Assembly: GCA_017623055.1 (NCBI GenBank)
Contig: JAGAPX010000026.1
Location: 1-64,000, forward strand
DNA: 64,000 nt
Direction of reading: 5' to 3'
DNA from: Phascolarctobacterium sp.
Lineage (GTDB): Bacteria > Bacillota > Negativicutes > Acidaminococcales > Acidaminococcaceae
Positions within the stretch are counted from its first letter, which is position 1. Every line of letters starts with the position of its first letter. Positions 8,532 to 17,066 of this stretch are shown here, in pieces. The notes below the pieces were generated by a model. The model did not search any database, was not told the origin of the DNA, and was given only the letters and a program-made list of their open reading frames with translations. The translations under genes were made by a program, and so were the position numbers.

Positions 8532-9071
8532 TTGTTAGAAAGAGCATCTAATGTAGGCAGTACCAATCGTCTAGTAGATGCTCTTAATTATTTTGAATGT
8601 AATAAAGATAAAGATATCGAAACGTTCTTGCACGAAAAAGCAGTTGAATTCATAAGGAGAGGTTGGTGTTCTGTATACTTAATTTTAGATGAAGAAGCCT
8701 TTGATAATGGTAAAATAAAAGTATTAGCTTATTTTACTCTTTCCAATAAAGTACTTGACTTATCTGTGGGTAATGCTTCTAATTCTAAGGTTAGAGCTGT
8801 TGGTGGAATAAAAAATGTAGAATACTTACATTTTATTTTGATTGGACAGTTGGGTAAGTTTTATAATTATGAATGTTGTGCAGAAATTAGTTCCGAAGAA
8901 ATATTGGATTACGCTTTTGAAATCATTTATAATGTAAATTACCTAATTCCGTGTAGATGTGTTTTAGTAGAATGTAGTGACGAGGAGAAAATACATGCTG
9001 TTTATAAAAACTATGGCTTTGTGTATTTTCAATACGATGGAGAGCATCATCAGTTTTACAAACGAATTTAA
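8532..9071 (+). CDS. GNAT-like N-acetyltransferase domain protein (start uncertain)
   Basis: A 179-codon frame from TTG 8532; it is open back to 8490 but has no ATG/GTG. The content resembles GNAT-fold acetyltransferases of phage or toxin-antitoxin type: EFIRRGWCSVYLILDEE, then VLAYFTLSNKVLDLS, and a C-terminal KNYGFVYFQYD segment typical of the acetyl-CoA fold's last strands. There is no SD ahead of TTG 8532. Either it is coupled to the preceding small gene, or both frames are one protein split by a one-base indel in the A7 tract. A toxin role is only a possibility. Confidence 0.6.
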   Translation: MLERASNVGSTNRLVDALNYFECNKDKDIETFLHEKAVEFIRRGWCSVYLILDEEAFDNGKIKVLAYFTLSNKVLDLSVGNASNSKVRAVGGIKNVEYLHFILIGQLGKFYNYECCAEISSEEILDYAFEIIYNVNYLIPCRCVLVECSDEEKIHAVYKNYGFVYFQYDGEHHQFYKRI

Positions 9072-9088
9072 ATATTTTAAAATTTACT

Positions 9089-9120
9089 GCTGACTTCTAT
9101 TTTGAGGTCAGCTCTTTTTA
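9089..9120 (+). terminator. Rho-independent terminator after the GNAT-like gene
   Basis: GCTGACTTC (9089-9097) pairs with GAGGTCAGC (9104-9112) with one G-T pair; the loop is TATTTT and TCTTTTTA follows. Confidence 0.85.
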
Positions 9121-9130
9121 TTTTTGGAAT

Positions 9131-9146
9131 TGTTTCACGTGAAACA
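9131..9146. other. parS: parS centromere-like site, perfect consensus
   Basis: TGTTTCACGTGAAACA is an exact match to the 16-bp ParB/Spo0J recognition palindrome described in Bacillus subtilis and conserved widely. It is intergenic, 24 bp before the -35 of the receptor promoter. Confidence 0.9.
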
Positions 9147-9169
9147 TTGGAACTTTATAAAATAAGTGC

Positions 9170-9200
9170 TTGACAGTACAACCAGTATATACCTTATTAT
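9170..9200 (+). promoter_or_regulatory. MerR-type promoter P1 (19-bp spacer)
   Basis: TTGACA (9170-9175), exactly 19 bp, TATTAT (9195-9200). The spacer carries the right half-site GTATATAC. It drives the first TonB receptor operon. The overlong spacer needs a MerR-family protein to realign the two hexamers, an established mechanism for the family. Confidence 0.85.
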
Positions 9201-9223
9201 AGAGATAATTCAATATAGGAATA

Positions 9224-9308
9224 TTTCCTGATAAGAGAACCTGAAATTTTCACTCTCACAAATTTACTGCGACCTTGAAAGATAGGGCAGTAATGTTCTT
9301 GCAGGAGA
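9224..9308 (+). ncRNA. Conserved 5' leader RNA of TonB receptor gene 1
   Basis: The outer arms TTTCCTG (9224-9230) and CAGGAGA (9302-9308) can pair with one wobble. The inner hairpin TTACTGC (9264-9270) / GCAGTAA (9287-9293) encloses a GACC...GATAGG loop. The unpaired stretch CACTCTCACAAATTT lies just 5' of the inner hairpin. Related elements precede receptors at 25408 and 49830 (whole) and 44648 (inner hairpin only), with compensatory changes in the stems. No cobalamin-riboswitch box is recognisable. Confidence 0.65.
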
Positions 9309-9337
9309 TGTTGATAAATTTTTAGGAGATGAAGTAC

Positions 9338-11281
9338 ATGAAAAAGAAAATTAGTAAAAGTCTACTGATGACAGCACTTATTACTGGTATGTGCATTGGG
9401 GGGGCACAGGGTGCCTTTGCGGCTGATGATTTGCAAGAGTTTACTCTTGACCCGATGATTGTTACTGCAACCAGAACTGAAAAAAGAGATTTGGATGTTC
9501 CTGCTACAACAAGTATTTATACCAGCAAGCAATTGGCTGATACAGGTGCAACTACTCTGGAAGGTGCTCTCAAATATGCAACTGGTGTAGTATATAAATC
9601 AGAAACTATTGGTGATGGTGGCGGTGAATTTTTAATCCGTGGTAAAAGACGCGGTACTTTGATGTTGGTTGACGGTGTACCACTTAACGTTAGAACTGGT
9701 TATTATGATTTGGATGCAATTAATATTGATGATATTGAACGCATTGAGGTTGTACGTGGTGGCGGTGCTGTTCTTTATGGCAGTGACGCTAGCGGTGGTG
9801 TTATTAACATTATTACAAAAGATAAAAAATCTAATAGTATTGTAGTATCCGGTGGTAATTATGGTGTTCAAAAATATCAAACTTCATTACAATTGGGTAA
9901 ATTGGGCATTGGCGCAAGCTGGGATAAAAAAGGACCTGTAGATAAAATTTCTAATGCTACAAGTGATGGTGTTTGTTTTAATTTCTATGGTGGCGAAAAA
10001 ACTATCCTAAATATGAATTATAAATTTAATGATAATTTAAAAATAACTGCTGATTATAATAATTATGATTATACTAGAGGATATATTTTCGAAGCAACTG
10101 AGTTGCCTTATGATAAACGTTTTATTAACAGAGAAGAATATAAAGTTGTTGTAAATTACGAACAAGATGGTTGGAAGGCTGATGCATACTATCATAAGGG
10201 GTCTTCTGATTCCAGGTATCATTACTGGGGAAATGAGTATAAATATGATCGTCTTTATGCTAATGCATATTCTTATGGACATACTGATGAAATTAAGGGT
10301 TTAGACATTACGAAAGAATTTAATTTCAAAAACGATACACTTTTAGTTGGTGCTAAAATGTATAATGAGTCCTATGATTATTACAATGGATACAGTAAAG
10401 AATATAAGGAAGCATTTGGTAAATCTAAATATTATAATTATGATTATAATAGAAATGTTTATTCTGTTTTTGCGCAGTTGGAACACAATTTTGACGAGAA
10501 GAATGATATGATTATTGGTGCTCGTGAAACTTGGACTGGTAGTTCTCCTGATGGAACAAACTATAGTGAATTTACTCCGCAAATCCAATATTTGCATAAA
10601 GTTAGTGATGACCTAAGTGCGTACGCTAGTGTAGCAAAATCATTTACTATGCCTACTATGAATGATATGTACGGAAAAGGTGAGGTTATTAAGAACTCTG
10701 AAATTAAACCTGAAGTAGGGATGCACTACGAAGCTGGTTTGAAACATATTTCTGGTGACCATTCTTGGAAATTAGCTGTATTTAAAAGTGATGTAGAAAA
10801 CTTTATAACAACTACTTCTAAAAAAATTGATGGAGTTACTCAAGATGTAGCAATTAACGAAGATACTAAAAATATGGGGATTGAACTTTCTGGCGAAGTT
10901 GTAAGTAAAAATGGTTTTAGTGCACATTGGGGTATTTCTTATAGTGATCCTCAATACAGGTCTGAAAAAGAAGATGGTGGTATTTGGAAACGAAATTATG
11001 GTCGCTGGTTGTTGAATGGTGGTCTTAACTATCAACAGGACAAGTTTAATATCAGCTTGAATGGTAGTTATATGGCGGATCGTGTTATGCAAAAGTACCA
11101 AGAAGATATTAAACCTTATTTCTATACTTCCTTGCATGCATCCTACAAGCCGACAAAAGATCATGAAATTTTCTTGAACGTAGATAACTTGTTGGATAGA
11201 GAAGACATCACTTCTCACGTTTCTTCCCGTTACAAATCCTTGGGAACTAACTTCGTCCTTGGTTACAAATATAAATTCTAA
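9338..11281 (+). CDS. TonB-dependent outer-membrane receptor 1
   Basis: The 647-aa receptor has a signal peptide (about residues 1-26, ending AFAA), a TonB-box-like stretch (EFTLDPMIVTATRTE), a plug domain with IRGKRRGTLMLVDGVPLN and IERIEVVRGGGAVLYGSDASGGVINIITK (residues about 90-165), and a beta-barrel ending in aromatic F. It should import a large chelate such as a siderophore, haem or corrinoid; the sequence alone does not say which. I chose ATG 9338 because TAGGAG is 9 bp upstream; ATG 9329 abuts the SD. It is first in an operon with a binding protein and a nitrogenase-like pair, under a MerR-type promoter and a structured leader. Confidence 0.93.
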   Translation: MKKKISKSLLMTALITGMCIGGAQGAFAADDLQEFTLDPMIVTATRTEKRDLDVPATTSIYTSKQLADTGATTLEGALKYATGVVYKSETIGDGGGEFLIRGKRRGTLMLVDGVPLNVRTGYYDLDAINIDDIERIEVVRGGGAVLYGSDASGGVINIITKDKKSNSIVVSGGNYGVQKYQTSLQLGKLGIGASWDKKGPVDKISNATSDGVCFNFYGGEKTILNMNYKFNDNLKITADYNNYDYTRGYIFEATELPYDKRFINREEYKVVVNYEQDGWKADAYYHKGSSDSRYHYWGNEYKYDRLYANAYSYGHTDEIKGLDITKEFNFKNDTLLVGAKMYNESYDYYNGYSKEYKEAFGKSKYYNYDYNRNVYSVFAQLEHNFDEKNDMIIGARETWTGSSPDGTNYSEFTPQIQYLHKVSDDLSAYASVAKSFTMPTMNDMYGKGEVIKNSEIKPEVGMHYEAGLKHISGDHSWKLAVFKSDVENFITTTSKKIDGVTQDVAINEDTKNMGIELSGEVVSKNGFSAHWGISYSDPQYRSEKEDGGIWKRNYGRWLLNGGLNYQQDKFNISLNGSYMADRVMQKYQEDIKPYFYTSLHASYKPTKDHEIFLNVDNLLDREDITSHVSSRYKSLGTNFVLGYKYKF

Positions 11282-11294
11282 TAGGTGATAAATT

Positions 11295-12251
11295 TTGCGT
11301 TGCTTATTTTTGATAATTATTTTAATAACGTTTTTAACAGGCTGTGGTTTTGATAGAGATAATGCTAAGCATACTACTGCAAGAACTTATAGCGTTACCG
11401 ATGATTTAGGTAATGTATTACAGTTTGATAAGAAACCTACTAAAATATATGCTTCTACTCTTAGTCTTGAAGAAGTACTTGTAGACTTAGTGAGTCCTGA
11501 TAGAATAGTAGCTATTTCAGAGATGGCAACGGATGAGAAATTGTCGCTTATTTCTCAAAAAGCATTACTCGTAAATAAAAAAACACAAGGAAGAATTGGC
11601 GTTGAGGGAATTCTTTCCCTCAACCCTGACCTTGTTTTAATGCAGGATAATATGGATGCTACCATCATTAATTCTTTGAAAGATGTTGGCTTGAAGGTAT
11701 TCGTAAGTAATGTTCCTGTCACTGTTGAAATGATAGGTAAAAGAATCCTAAAAATTTCTCAGGCAGTGGGTGAAGAAGAGAAAGGTAAAAAACTTGTTGG
11801 TGAGATGTGGAGTAAGATTTTAAAATCTCAAGAGAAGCTTTCTTCTTTAACCGACAATGATAAAAAAATTATAATGGCTTATTCTCAACAAGGTGTTTTT
11901 GGAAGTGCTAAAGGCGTGTTTAACGATATTTGTAATAAGGCTTTAGTAAAAAATGGTGCAGCTATGGCTGGTCTTGTAAGAGGTGAGCATTTAAGCAAAG
12001 AAAAAATTATAGAATATAATCCAGACATATTTATTTTCCCAAGTTATGATACTGGAAAATATGGAAACTTAGATTTATTTATCCAAGAAGTTCTTAATGA
12101 CCCTGCATTAACTAATGTAAAGGCAATTAAGAATAACAATATAATGATTATAAAGGATAGATACCGTTCAACTACATCACATTATGTTGGTGATGCAATT
12201 CTTGAGATTTCCAAGAATGCATATCCACAGTATTTTGAGGAGAGTAACTGA
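11295..12251 (+). CDS. FecB/BtuF-type periplasmic binding lipoprotein 1
   Basis: A 318-aa class III substrate-binding protein for metal chelates. The N-terminus MRCLFLIIILITFLTGC is a lipoprotein signal with lipobox LTGC. The two lobes carry family wording: KIYASTLSLEEVLVDLV, VEGILSLNPDLVLMQ near 110, and a long linking helix near 150-190. It starts at TTG 11295 with AGGTGAT 6 bp upstream; no ATG is suitable. It follows receptor 1 by 13 bp and its stop overlaps the next gene (TGATG). It should hand the ligand to a BtuC/D-type transporter; the only permease of that type in the window is at 35687. Confidence 0.88.
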   Translation: MRCLFLIIILITFLTGCGFDRDNAKHTTARTYSVTDDLGNVLQFDKKPTKIYASTLSLEEVLVDLVSPDRIVAISEMATDEKLSLISQKALLVNKKTQGRIGVEGILSLNPDLVLMQDNMDATIINSLKDVGLKVFVSNVPVTVEMIGKRILKISQAVGEEEKGKKLVGEMWSKILKSQEKLSSLTDNDKKIIMAYSQQGVFGSAKGVFNDICNKALVKNGAAMAGLVRGEHLSKEKIIEYNPDIFIFPSYDTGKYGNLDLFIQEVLNDPALTNVKAIKNNNIMIIKDRYRSTTSHYVGDAILEISKNAYPQYFEESN

Positions 12252-13528
12252 TGATAAAAAAGACTAAACGGAAAAAAGTTATACACTGTAATTTAAGTGA
12301 AGTTTATACATCAGTGGCATTTAATCCAGATATAGTTGTTATTGTACATGCTCCCAAGTCATGTTCTCATATTATTTATAATGCTTGGTTGAATAGCAAA
12401 AGAAAAATGTTACTAAACTATAATGGTCAGGTTCCAGATGTTGAGGATAATTTATTTATTACAGGAATGACTGATAAAGAAGCTATTTTTGGCGGAGAAA
12501 AATTATTAGAGAACTGTATTGCAAATGTAGTTCAGTATAAGAATCCTAAATGCATAATTGTGGCTTCTGGATGTGCAGCTGCTGTAATTGGTGATGATGT
12601 ACAATCAGTATGTGACAAAGCAGAAGTTAAATATAATTTACCCATTATATTTATTCCTGGTTCTGGCTTCATGAGTGACCAAACAAAGGATGGTTCTCTT
12701 TTAACTACATCTTATCTTTATAAAAAATTTATAAAGAATAACCAACCAATAAAAGATGAGCAGTCTGTCGTGGTATTAGGTTTGAACAGATTGCAGTTAT
12801 TGCAATGGGAGCTTTTAGAATTAAAAAGAATATACGGATATTTTGGATACACAAATTTATTATTACCTCCAAGTGGGTTATCAGTAGAAGAGTTAACCAA
12901 CATAAGTAAAGCTTCATTGATTGGGACATATGCTCCAACTGTAGAAAAACTCAAAGAATATAACAAATTCAGTAATATGTTGTCCAAGGAATTATCAATA
13001 CCCACAATTAATAATCGTATTCCCTTATCGATTAAAGAAACTTATGAATATATAAATACTATGGGTGTATTACTTGACAAAGAAGATGTTGCTGAATCTG
13101 CAATTATAAATGAACAAAACTTGCTTAACAGTAATTTAGAAAAATACAAATCAATTTTTCAGGGAGAAAGGTGTACGATAGCACTTGGGCATCCTCTAAG
13201 ATTTATACAAATTGATGAATTGATTTTTATATTAAAGAGTGTTGGTTTCCATATAAAGGGACTTGTTTTGCTTAATGACCTTACTGATTCTGAGTTTAAT
13301 GAGTATAAAAATTATCTTGAGAAATCTGATTGTGGATTACAAATTTCACAAGAAAATGAATGGAATTATACAGAAGATGATGATATTTTTATAACTTCCA
13401 TTTTTAATGAGAAATTCAAAAGACAATTTTGTTTCAGACGAAAAAGAATTGGTATCGGTGGTATAAAAGTATTTTTAGAAAGGTTAAGCATTATAACTAC
13501 CAATAATAGGAGTCTTGGACATGAATGA
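12251..13528 (+). CDS. Nitrogenase component 1-like protein (NifD/NifE/BchN-type), second set
   Basis: The 425-aa protein has the three-cysteine pattern of nitrogenase-like component 1 subunits: C13 (IHCN), C38 (HAPKSCSH) and C108 (ASGCAAAVIGDD). The last matches the CxxGLIGDD motif that ligates the bridging Fe-S cluster. It is shorter than true NifD (about 480-520 aa), and no NifE/N/B genes are present, so dinitrogen reduction is unlikely. Relatives BchN/B, BchY/Z and CfbD reduce tetrapyrroles. It overlaps the binding-protein gene by 1 bp and the next gene by 8 bp. No NifH is in this operon; the one at 32252 could serve it (inference). Confidence 0.8.
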   Translation: MIKKTKRKKVIHCNLSEVYTSVAFNPDIVVIVHAPKSCSHIIYNAWLNSKRKMLLNYNGQVPDVEDNLFITGMTDKEAIFGGEKLLENCIANVVQYKNPKCIIVASGCAAAVIGDDVQSVCDKAEVKYNLPIIFIPGSGFMSDQTKDGSLLTTSYLYKKFIKNNQPIKDEQSVVVLGLNRLQLLQWELLELKRIYGYFGYTNLLLPPSGLSVEELTNISKASLIGTYAPTVEKLKEYNKFSNMLSKELSIPTINNRIPLSIKETYEYINTMGVLLDKEDVAESAIINEQNLLNSNLEKYKSIFQGERCTIALGHPLRFIQIDELIFILKSVGFHIKGLVLLNDLTDSEFNEYKNYLEKSDCGLQISQENEWNYTEDDDIFITSIFNEKFKRQFCFRRKRIGIGGIKVFLERLSIITTNNRSLGHE

Positions 13529-14798
13529 TTTAGAAAAATTTAAACCTTGTACCGGCTATTGTCAGATGATTGGTGCTGCAACAGCATTGTTGAGCATCAA
13601 AAGCAGTTTGGTAATATTCAATAGTCCAAGATGGTGTGCCTTAACAGCAGAACGTGAACTTGCTTGTATAAATAAAGATTATGAGAGAAAGGTTTTTTGT
13701 ACTGAAGCAAGAGAGAATGATATTTTGTATGGCATAGAAAAGTCGTTACGAGAAACCATTAAAGAAGCAATAGACATAGAAGGTACACCAACGCTTTTAA
13801 ATGTTATTACCAGTTGTTCGATGAGTTTAATTGGTGACGATATTAAAGGTGTATGCGTAAGTGAAACTAACTGTAATAATGTGATAACATTGGATGCTGG
13901 AGGATTTACTGGAACGTTTGAATCTGGATATCAGCTGGCAATGATAGCGTTGTTGAAAAATATAAATTCCAAAGTTAGAGAACAAAAATCTTTAAAAGTA
14001 AATCTTTTAGGTGTTTGCACTAGTTACCCCAATTGGAAAGGTAATTTAGAAGAATTAAAAAGATTATTAAGATTAGCTGGTATTGAGGTTAATGTTGCTC
14101 TAGGTGCAGATAATACTGATTTTGCTGAATTAGAAAAAATTGTGGAAGCAGAATTAAATGTGGTGCTTGTTCCTGAATTAAGCTTGAATATTGCTAATTA
14201 TTTATATGAAAGTTTAGGACAAAGGTACATTGTTGCAACCATGCCCTTTGGCTTTAAAGATAGTATTAAATGGTTAAATGATATCAGTTCTGAATTAGGG
14301 GTTATATCAAACCTAAAAGAAATTGAAAATGAGATAGAGCAATTAGAAAGAGATATAATTGATGAATCATATTCAATGCGTAATTTCTTTTCTGATTTTA
14401 ATTTATTACAAGTAGCATCATCTTTACCAGAGTCATTAACAATATCCATTTTTAAAGCAATGAATAATTCAGGGGTAGACCTGTTAAAATGTAATGCGTG
14501 TTACTGTAACAAAAAAGATGTTATTGAACAGACATCATCTAACGAATCCTTCCCATTAAAACAATTAACGGAAATAAAAGGATTGGATGGAAAAGGTTAT
14601 CAGTTGCTTTTAGGCACGGAAAAAGAAAGAATGAGGTTTAAGGATTTCACAAGAACTTTATATTTAAATTTTTCTATGCCAATGGAAAAAATTAAGTGTG
14701 AAAATGATTGTTATGTTGGCGTAAGAGGTTGGTCTAATTTTGTAAGAAATATTTTTAGCCAAATTAAAACTTTGGAATATATTAACAAAAGCCTATGA
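13521..14798 (+). CDS. Nitrogenase component 1-like partner (NifK/BchB-type), second set
   Basis: The 425-aa partner subunit has candidate cluster ligands C10 or C14 (KPCTGYCQ), C39 (NSPRWCAL) and the cysteine of ITSCSMSLIGDD near residue 97. I start at ATG 13521, with ATAGGAG 8 bp upstream. Overlaps of 8 bp upstream and 4 bp downstream imply tight coupling and equal stoichiometry, as expected for a heterodimer or alpha2-beta2 complex. The body shows the alternating Rossmann-like pattern of the family (KVNLLGVCTSYPNW). The electron acceptor is unknown; a tetrapyrrole fits the gene context. Confidence 0.8.
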   Translation: MNDLEKFKPCTGYCQMIGAATALLSIKSSLVIFNSPRWCALTAERELACINKDYERKVFCTEARENDILYGIEKSLRETIKEAIDIEGTPTLLNVITSCSMSLIGDDIKGVCVSETNCNNVITLDAGGFTGTFESGYQLAMIALLKNINSKVREQKSLKVNLLGVCTSYPNWKGNLEELKRLLRLAGIEVNVALGADNTDFAELEKIVEAELNVVLVPELSLNIANYLYESLGQRYIVATMPFGFKDSIKWLNDISSELGVISNLKEIENEIEQLERDIIDESYSMRNFFSDFNLLQVASSLPESLTISIFKAMNNSGVDLLKCNACYCNKKDVIEQTSSNESFPLKQLTEIKGLDGKGYQLLLGTEKERMRFKDFTRTLYLNFSMPMEKIKCENDCYVGVRGWSNFVRNIFSQIKTLEYINKSL

Positions 14799-15745
14799 AA
14801 AATATTTTTAAATTCATTATTTACTCTAGTGTTGTCTTAACAATTTGTTTTGGTAGCTTCATGAAAGCGCAAGCTTTTGAGTCTAGTTCAAATGTGGTTG
14901 TTGATGCTACTGGATATGAGCATAAGATTAAAGATAAACCCGATAGGATAATATCTTTGAATACTTCTTGTGATGAGATTTTGTTAAATCTAGTTGATGA
15001 TAGTAGAATCGTTGCTATCTGCACTAATTCTACTGATCCCAATATGTCATTTGTAGTAGAAAGGGCTAGTAAATTTCTAACAAGGTTACCATTGCGTACT
15101 AATTGTGAGATTATCCTAGGATTACAACCAGATTTAGTATTATTTCCTGCTGGTGGTCCAAGGGAAATGGTTGATAGTCTAAGAGATTTGGGAGTAAATG
15201 TATTTGTCGTAAGAGCATCAAATAATATCCAAAGTATTAAGGAAAAAATAAAAGAAATATCTATTGTGGTAGGTGAGGAGAAAAAAGGAAAAATAATTTT
15301 GCAAGAAATGAATCAAAGATTATCCGAGGCGAAGCAGTTTATTGATAACAATAAGCTTTCACCAAAGGTAGTCCTAGGATTTACGTTTGCTGGTGCATAC
15401 GGCAATGTCAATGGATTGTTCCACGATATCTGTGTTCATGCAGGGGTAATTAATGGCGCTGCAGAAATGGGATTAAAAATGGGGGAACGACTTTCGGCTG
15501 AACAAGTTATAAAAGTAAATCCTGACATTGTACTTTTGCCAACTTGGAGTCATCATAAGAATAATAACCCTCAAAAATTTAAGGATGACTTTATTAATAA
15601 TGAACCATACAAAAATCTAAAAGCAGTTAGAACTAATAATGTTTATTTGCTAGATGAAAAATATAGAGGTTGTGGTTCTCATTATGTAGTAGATGGAATA
15701 ATCAAACTGCATAAGATTGCTTATTTCAATGATAAGTTGGAATAA
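14795..15745 (+). CDS. FecB/BtuF-type periplasmic binding protein 2
   Basis: A 316-aa class III binding protein with a conventional signal peptide (cleavage near QAFES, residue about 29) rather than a lipobox. Family features include VVVDATGYEHKIKDKPDRIISL, LGLQPDLVLFPAGG and the C-terminal GCGSHYVVDGI. It overlaps the nitrogenase-like gene by 4 bp (ATGA). A reductase pair between two binding proteins is unusual: the products act in different compartments. It may deliver ligand to the same transporter as the other FecB-type proteins. Confidence 0.85.
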   Translation: MKNIFKFIIYSSVVLTICFGSFMKAQAFESSSNVVVDATGYEHKIKDKPDRIISLNTSCDEILLNLVDDSRIVAICTNSTDPNMSFVVERASKFLTRLPLRTNCEIILGLQPDLVLFPAGGPREMVDSLRDLGVNVFVVRASNNIQSIKEKIKEISIVVGEEKKGKIILQEMNQRLSEAKQFIDNNKLSPKVVLGFTFAGAYGNVNGLFHDICVHAGVINGAAEMGLKMGERLSAEQVIKVNPDIVLLPTWSHHKNNNPQKFKDDFINNEPYKNLKAVRTNNVYLLDEKYRGCGSHYVVDGIIKLHKIAYFNDKLE

Positions 15746-16052
15746 ATTTTTATCTTTGGTAACAACAGTATGGGGCGCAAGCCCTGTACTGATTGTCTTA
15801 CACATCTTTTCACAACTCACTCTCACTCCTAAGTAATTTTTATAAAATACCTTTCTTGTGGTTCGTAGTTTTATCTGAAGAATTAACAAAAAATAAAATA
15901 CTGACAATTTTTTTATTGAGAATATTCCGAGAATAAAACACATACATCATCAACCAACTCTAAAACTCTTTCTTCTTTTAAAGCGACGTTCCCAAGTTGG
16001 TATTTTATAAAATTTTTGGGAGTGCAATATATTTAACTTGAAGGTGACAATT
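15746..16052 (+). other. 307-bp intergenic region with a long GCAA-capped hairpin
   Basis: It contains a strong hairpin with stem CAGTATGGGGC/GCCCTGTACTG (15766-15776 and 15781-15791), capped by GCAA and extended by GTAACAA/TTGTCTTAC, without a T-run. The string ACTCACTCTCAC (15815-15826) resembles the unpaired motif of the receptor leaders. A second dyad TCCCAA (15990-15995) / TTGGGA (16016-16021) lies just before the next operon. No MerR-type promoter was found here. Confidence 0.55.
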
Positions 16053-16862
16053 ATGTCTTTCCAAATAAAGCGTATATTGGGATATGTTTTGGGATTCGTA
16101 CTTTTTTACGCTCCCTTTGCGCTGTTTCAAAAAACTATTTGCTACGCTATGACGGGTAAGTGGCTACCCCTTACCATTCACAGCTTATGCTTTAGAATTC
16201 AAACTGAACATTTACTTGACGGCAAACTGTTTAATCAGGCACCCCTGTTTATAGTTTGCTTCCTTATTTTATTGGCTGTAAGCTTTATTTTTGGACCAAT
16301 CTATTGTGGCAAGCTTTGTCCTGCAGGTGCTTCTACGGAATATTTAAGTAGGCTTGTTCCGGAAAAATTCCAAATTGATTGGACAAAGCATGTAGATATT
16401 ACTCCTATCCGTTATGGTATGCTGGCTGGCTTTGTTATTATTCCCTTTTTTAATACTGTCATTGCTTGTGTTTACTGTAACTTCTTTTTGTTTGACCTGT
16501 TTGTTAATTATTTTATCTTTGGATATTTTATTTCGTTGACTTCTAGTTTAATCTTAACTGCAATTGTGTGGGTAATTTTCTTTGGCTTGTTTACCAAAGG
16601 TGGCAGAGGTTTCTGTAATTTTCTTTGTCCTGTTGGGGCAATTCAAAGTTTTATTTATTACATTGGTTGCAAAACTCCTTGGTCTTATAAACTTAAGGTG
16701 CAACGCTGTAAATGCATTGGTTGTCAAAAATGCGTGAAGGCTTGTCCTATGGGGGCAATGTATATTCGTGATAAGAAGGCAGCGCACAATGTTCATAATT
16801 GTATTTTGTGTGGTGAATGTATTAATGCTTGTCCTGTTAAGGCTATTAAGTACAAGAGGTAA
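16053..16862 (+). CDS. NapH-like membrane polyferredoxin
   Basis: The 269-aa protein has about four to five membrane helices, two membrane-flanking CxxxCP motifs (CGKLCPAG near 90 and CNFLCPVGA near 190) and two C-terminal ferredoxin motifs (CIGCQKCVKACP and CILCGECINACP) for [4Fe-4S] clusters. NapH, NosR and YccM relatives pass electrons across or along the cytoplasmic membrane. ATG 16053 follows AAGGTG by 6 bp. It heads a three-gene cluster with a Cys-rich small protein and an anchored protein of unknown function. Whether it supplies electrons to the nitrogenase-like proteins is speculation. Confidence 0.85.
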   Translation: MSFQIKRILGYVLGFVLFYAPFALFQKTICYAMTGKWLPLTIHSLCFRIQTEHLLDGKLFNQAPLFIVCFLILLAVSFIFGPIYCGKLCPAGASTEYLSRLVPEKFQIDWTKHVDITPIRYGMLAGFVIIPFFNTVIACVYCNFFLFDLFVNYFIFGYFISLTSSLILTAIVWVIFFGLFTKGGRGFCNFLCPVGAIQSFIYYIGCKTPWSYKLKVQRCKCIGCQKCVKACPMGAMYIRDKKAAHNVHNCILCGECINACPVKAIKYKR

Positions 16863-16868
16863 TTACTT

Positions 16869-17066
16869 ATGAAAAATAAAATCATTAGCTTCCTTGTGGC
16901 AATGGGTATTCCTGTTTCTTCCATTTCCAGTGCTGGTGGTGGATGTACCGGTGTATGTGGTAGCTGTCAGTATAGCTGCACTCCGGGAATTTTAGCGTTG
17001 CTACTTTTAGGAACAAGGTTTTTATATAAAAAATTGGCACGCAAAGGACATGTTAGCTATGAATAG
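16869..17066 (+). CDS. Cysteine-rich small membrane protein (65 aa), unknown
   Basis: Starts 6 bp after the NapH-like gene and overlaps the next. The N-terminal hydrophobic stretch is followed by CTGVCGSCQYSC (four cysteines spaced 4, 3 and 4) and a second hydrophobic helix (ILALLLLGTRFLY) with a basic tail. The cysteine cluster could hold metal or an Fe-S cluster. I recognise no family. Confidence 0.7.
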   Translation: MKNKIISFLVAMGIPVSSISSAGGGCTGVCGSCQYSCTPGILALLLLGTRFLYKKLARKGHVSYE

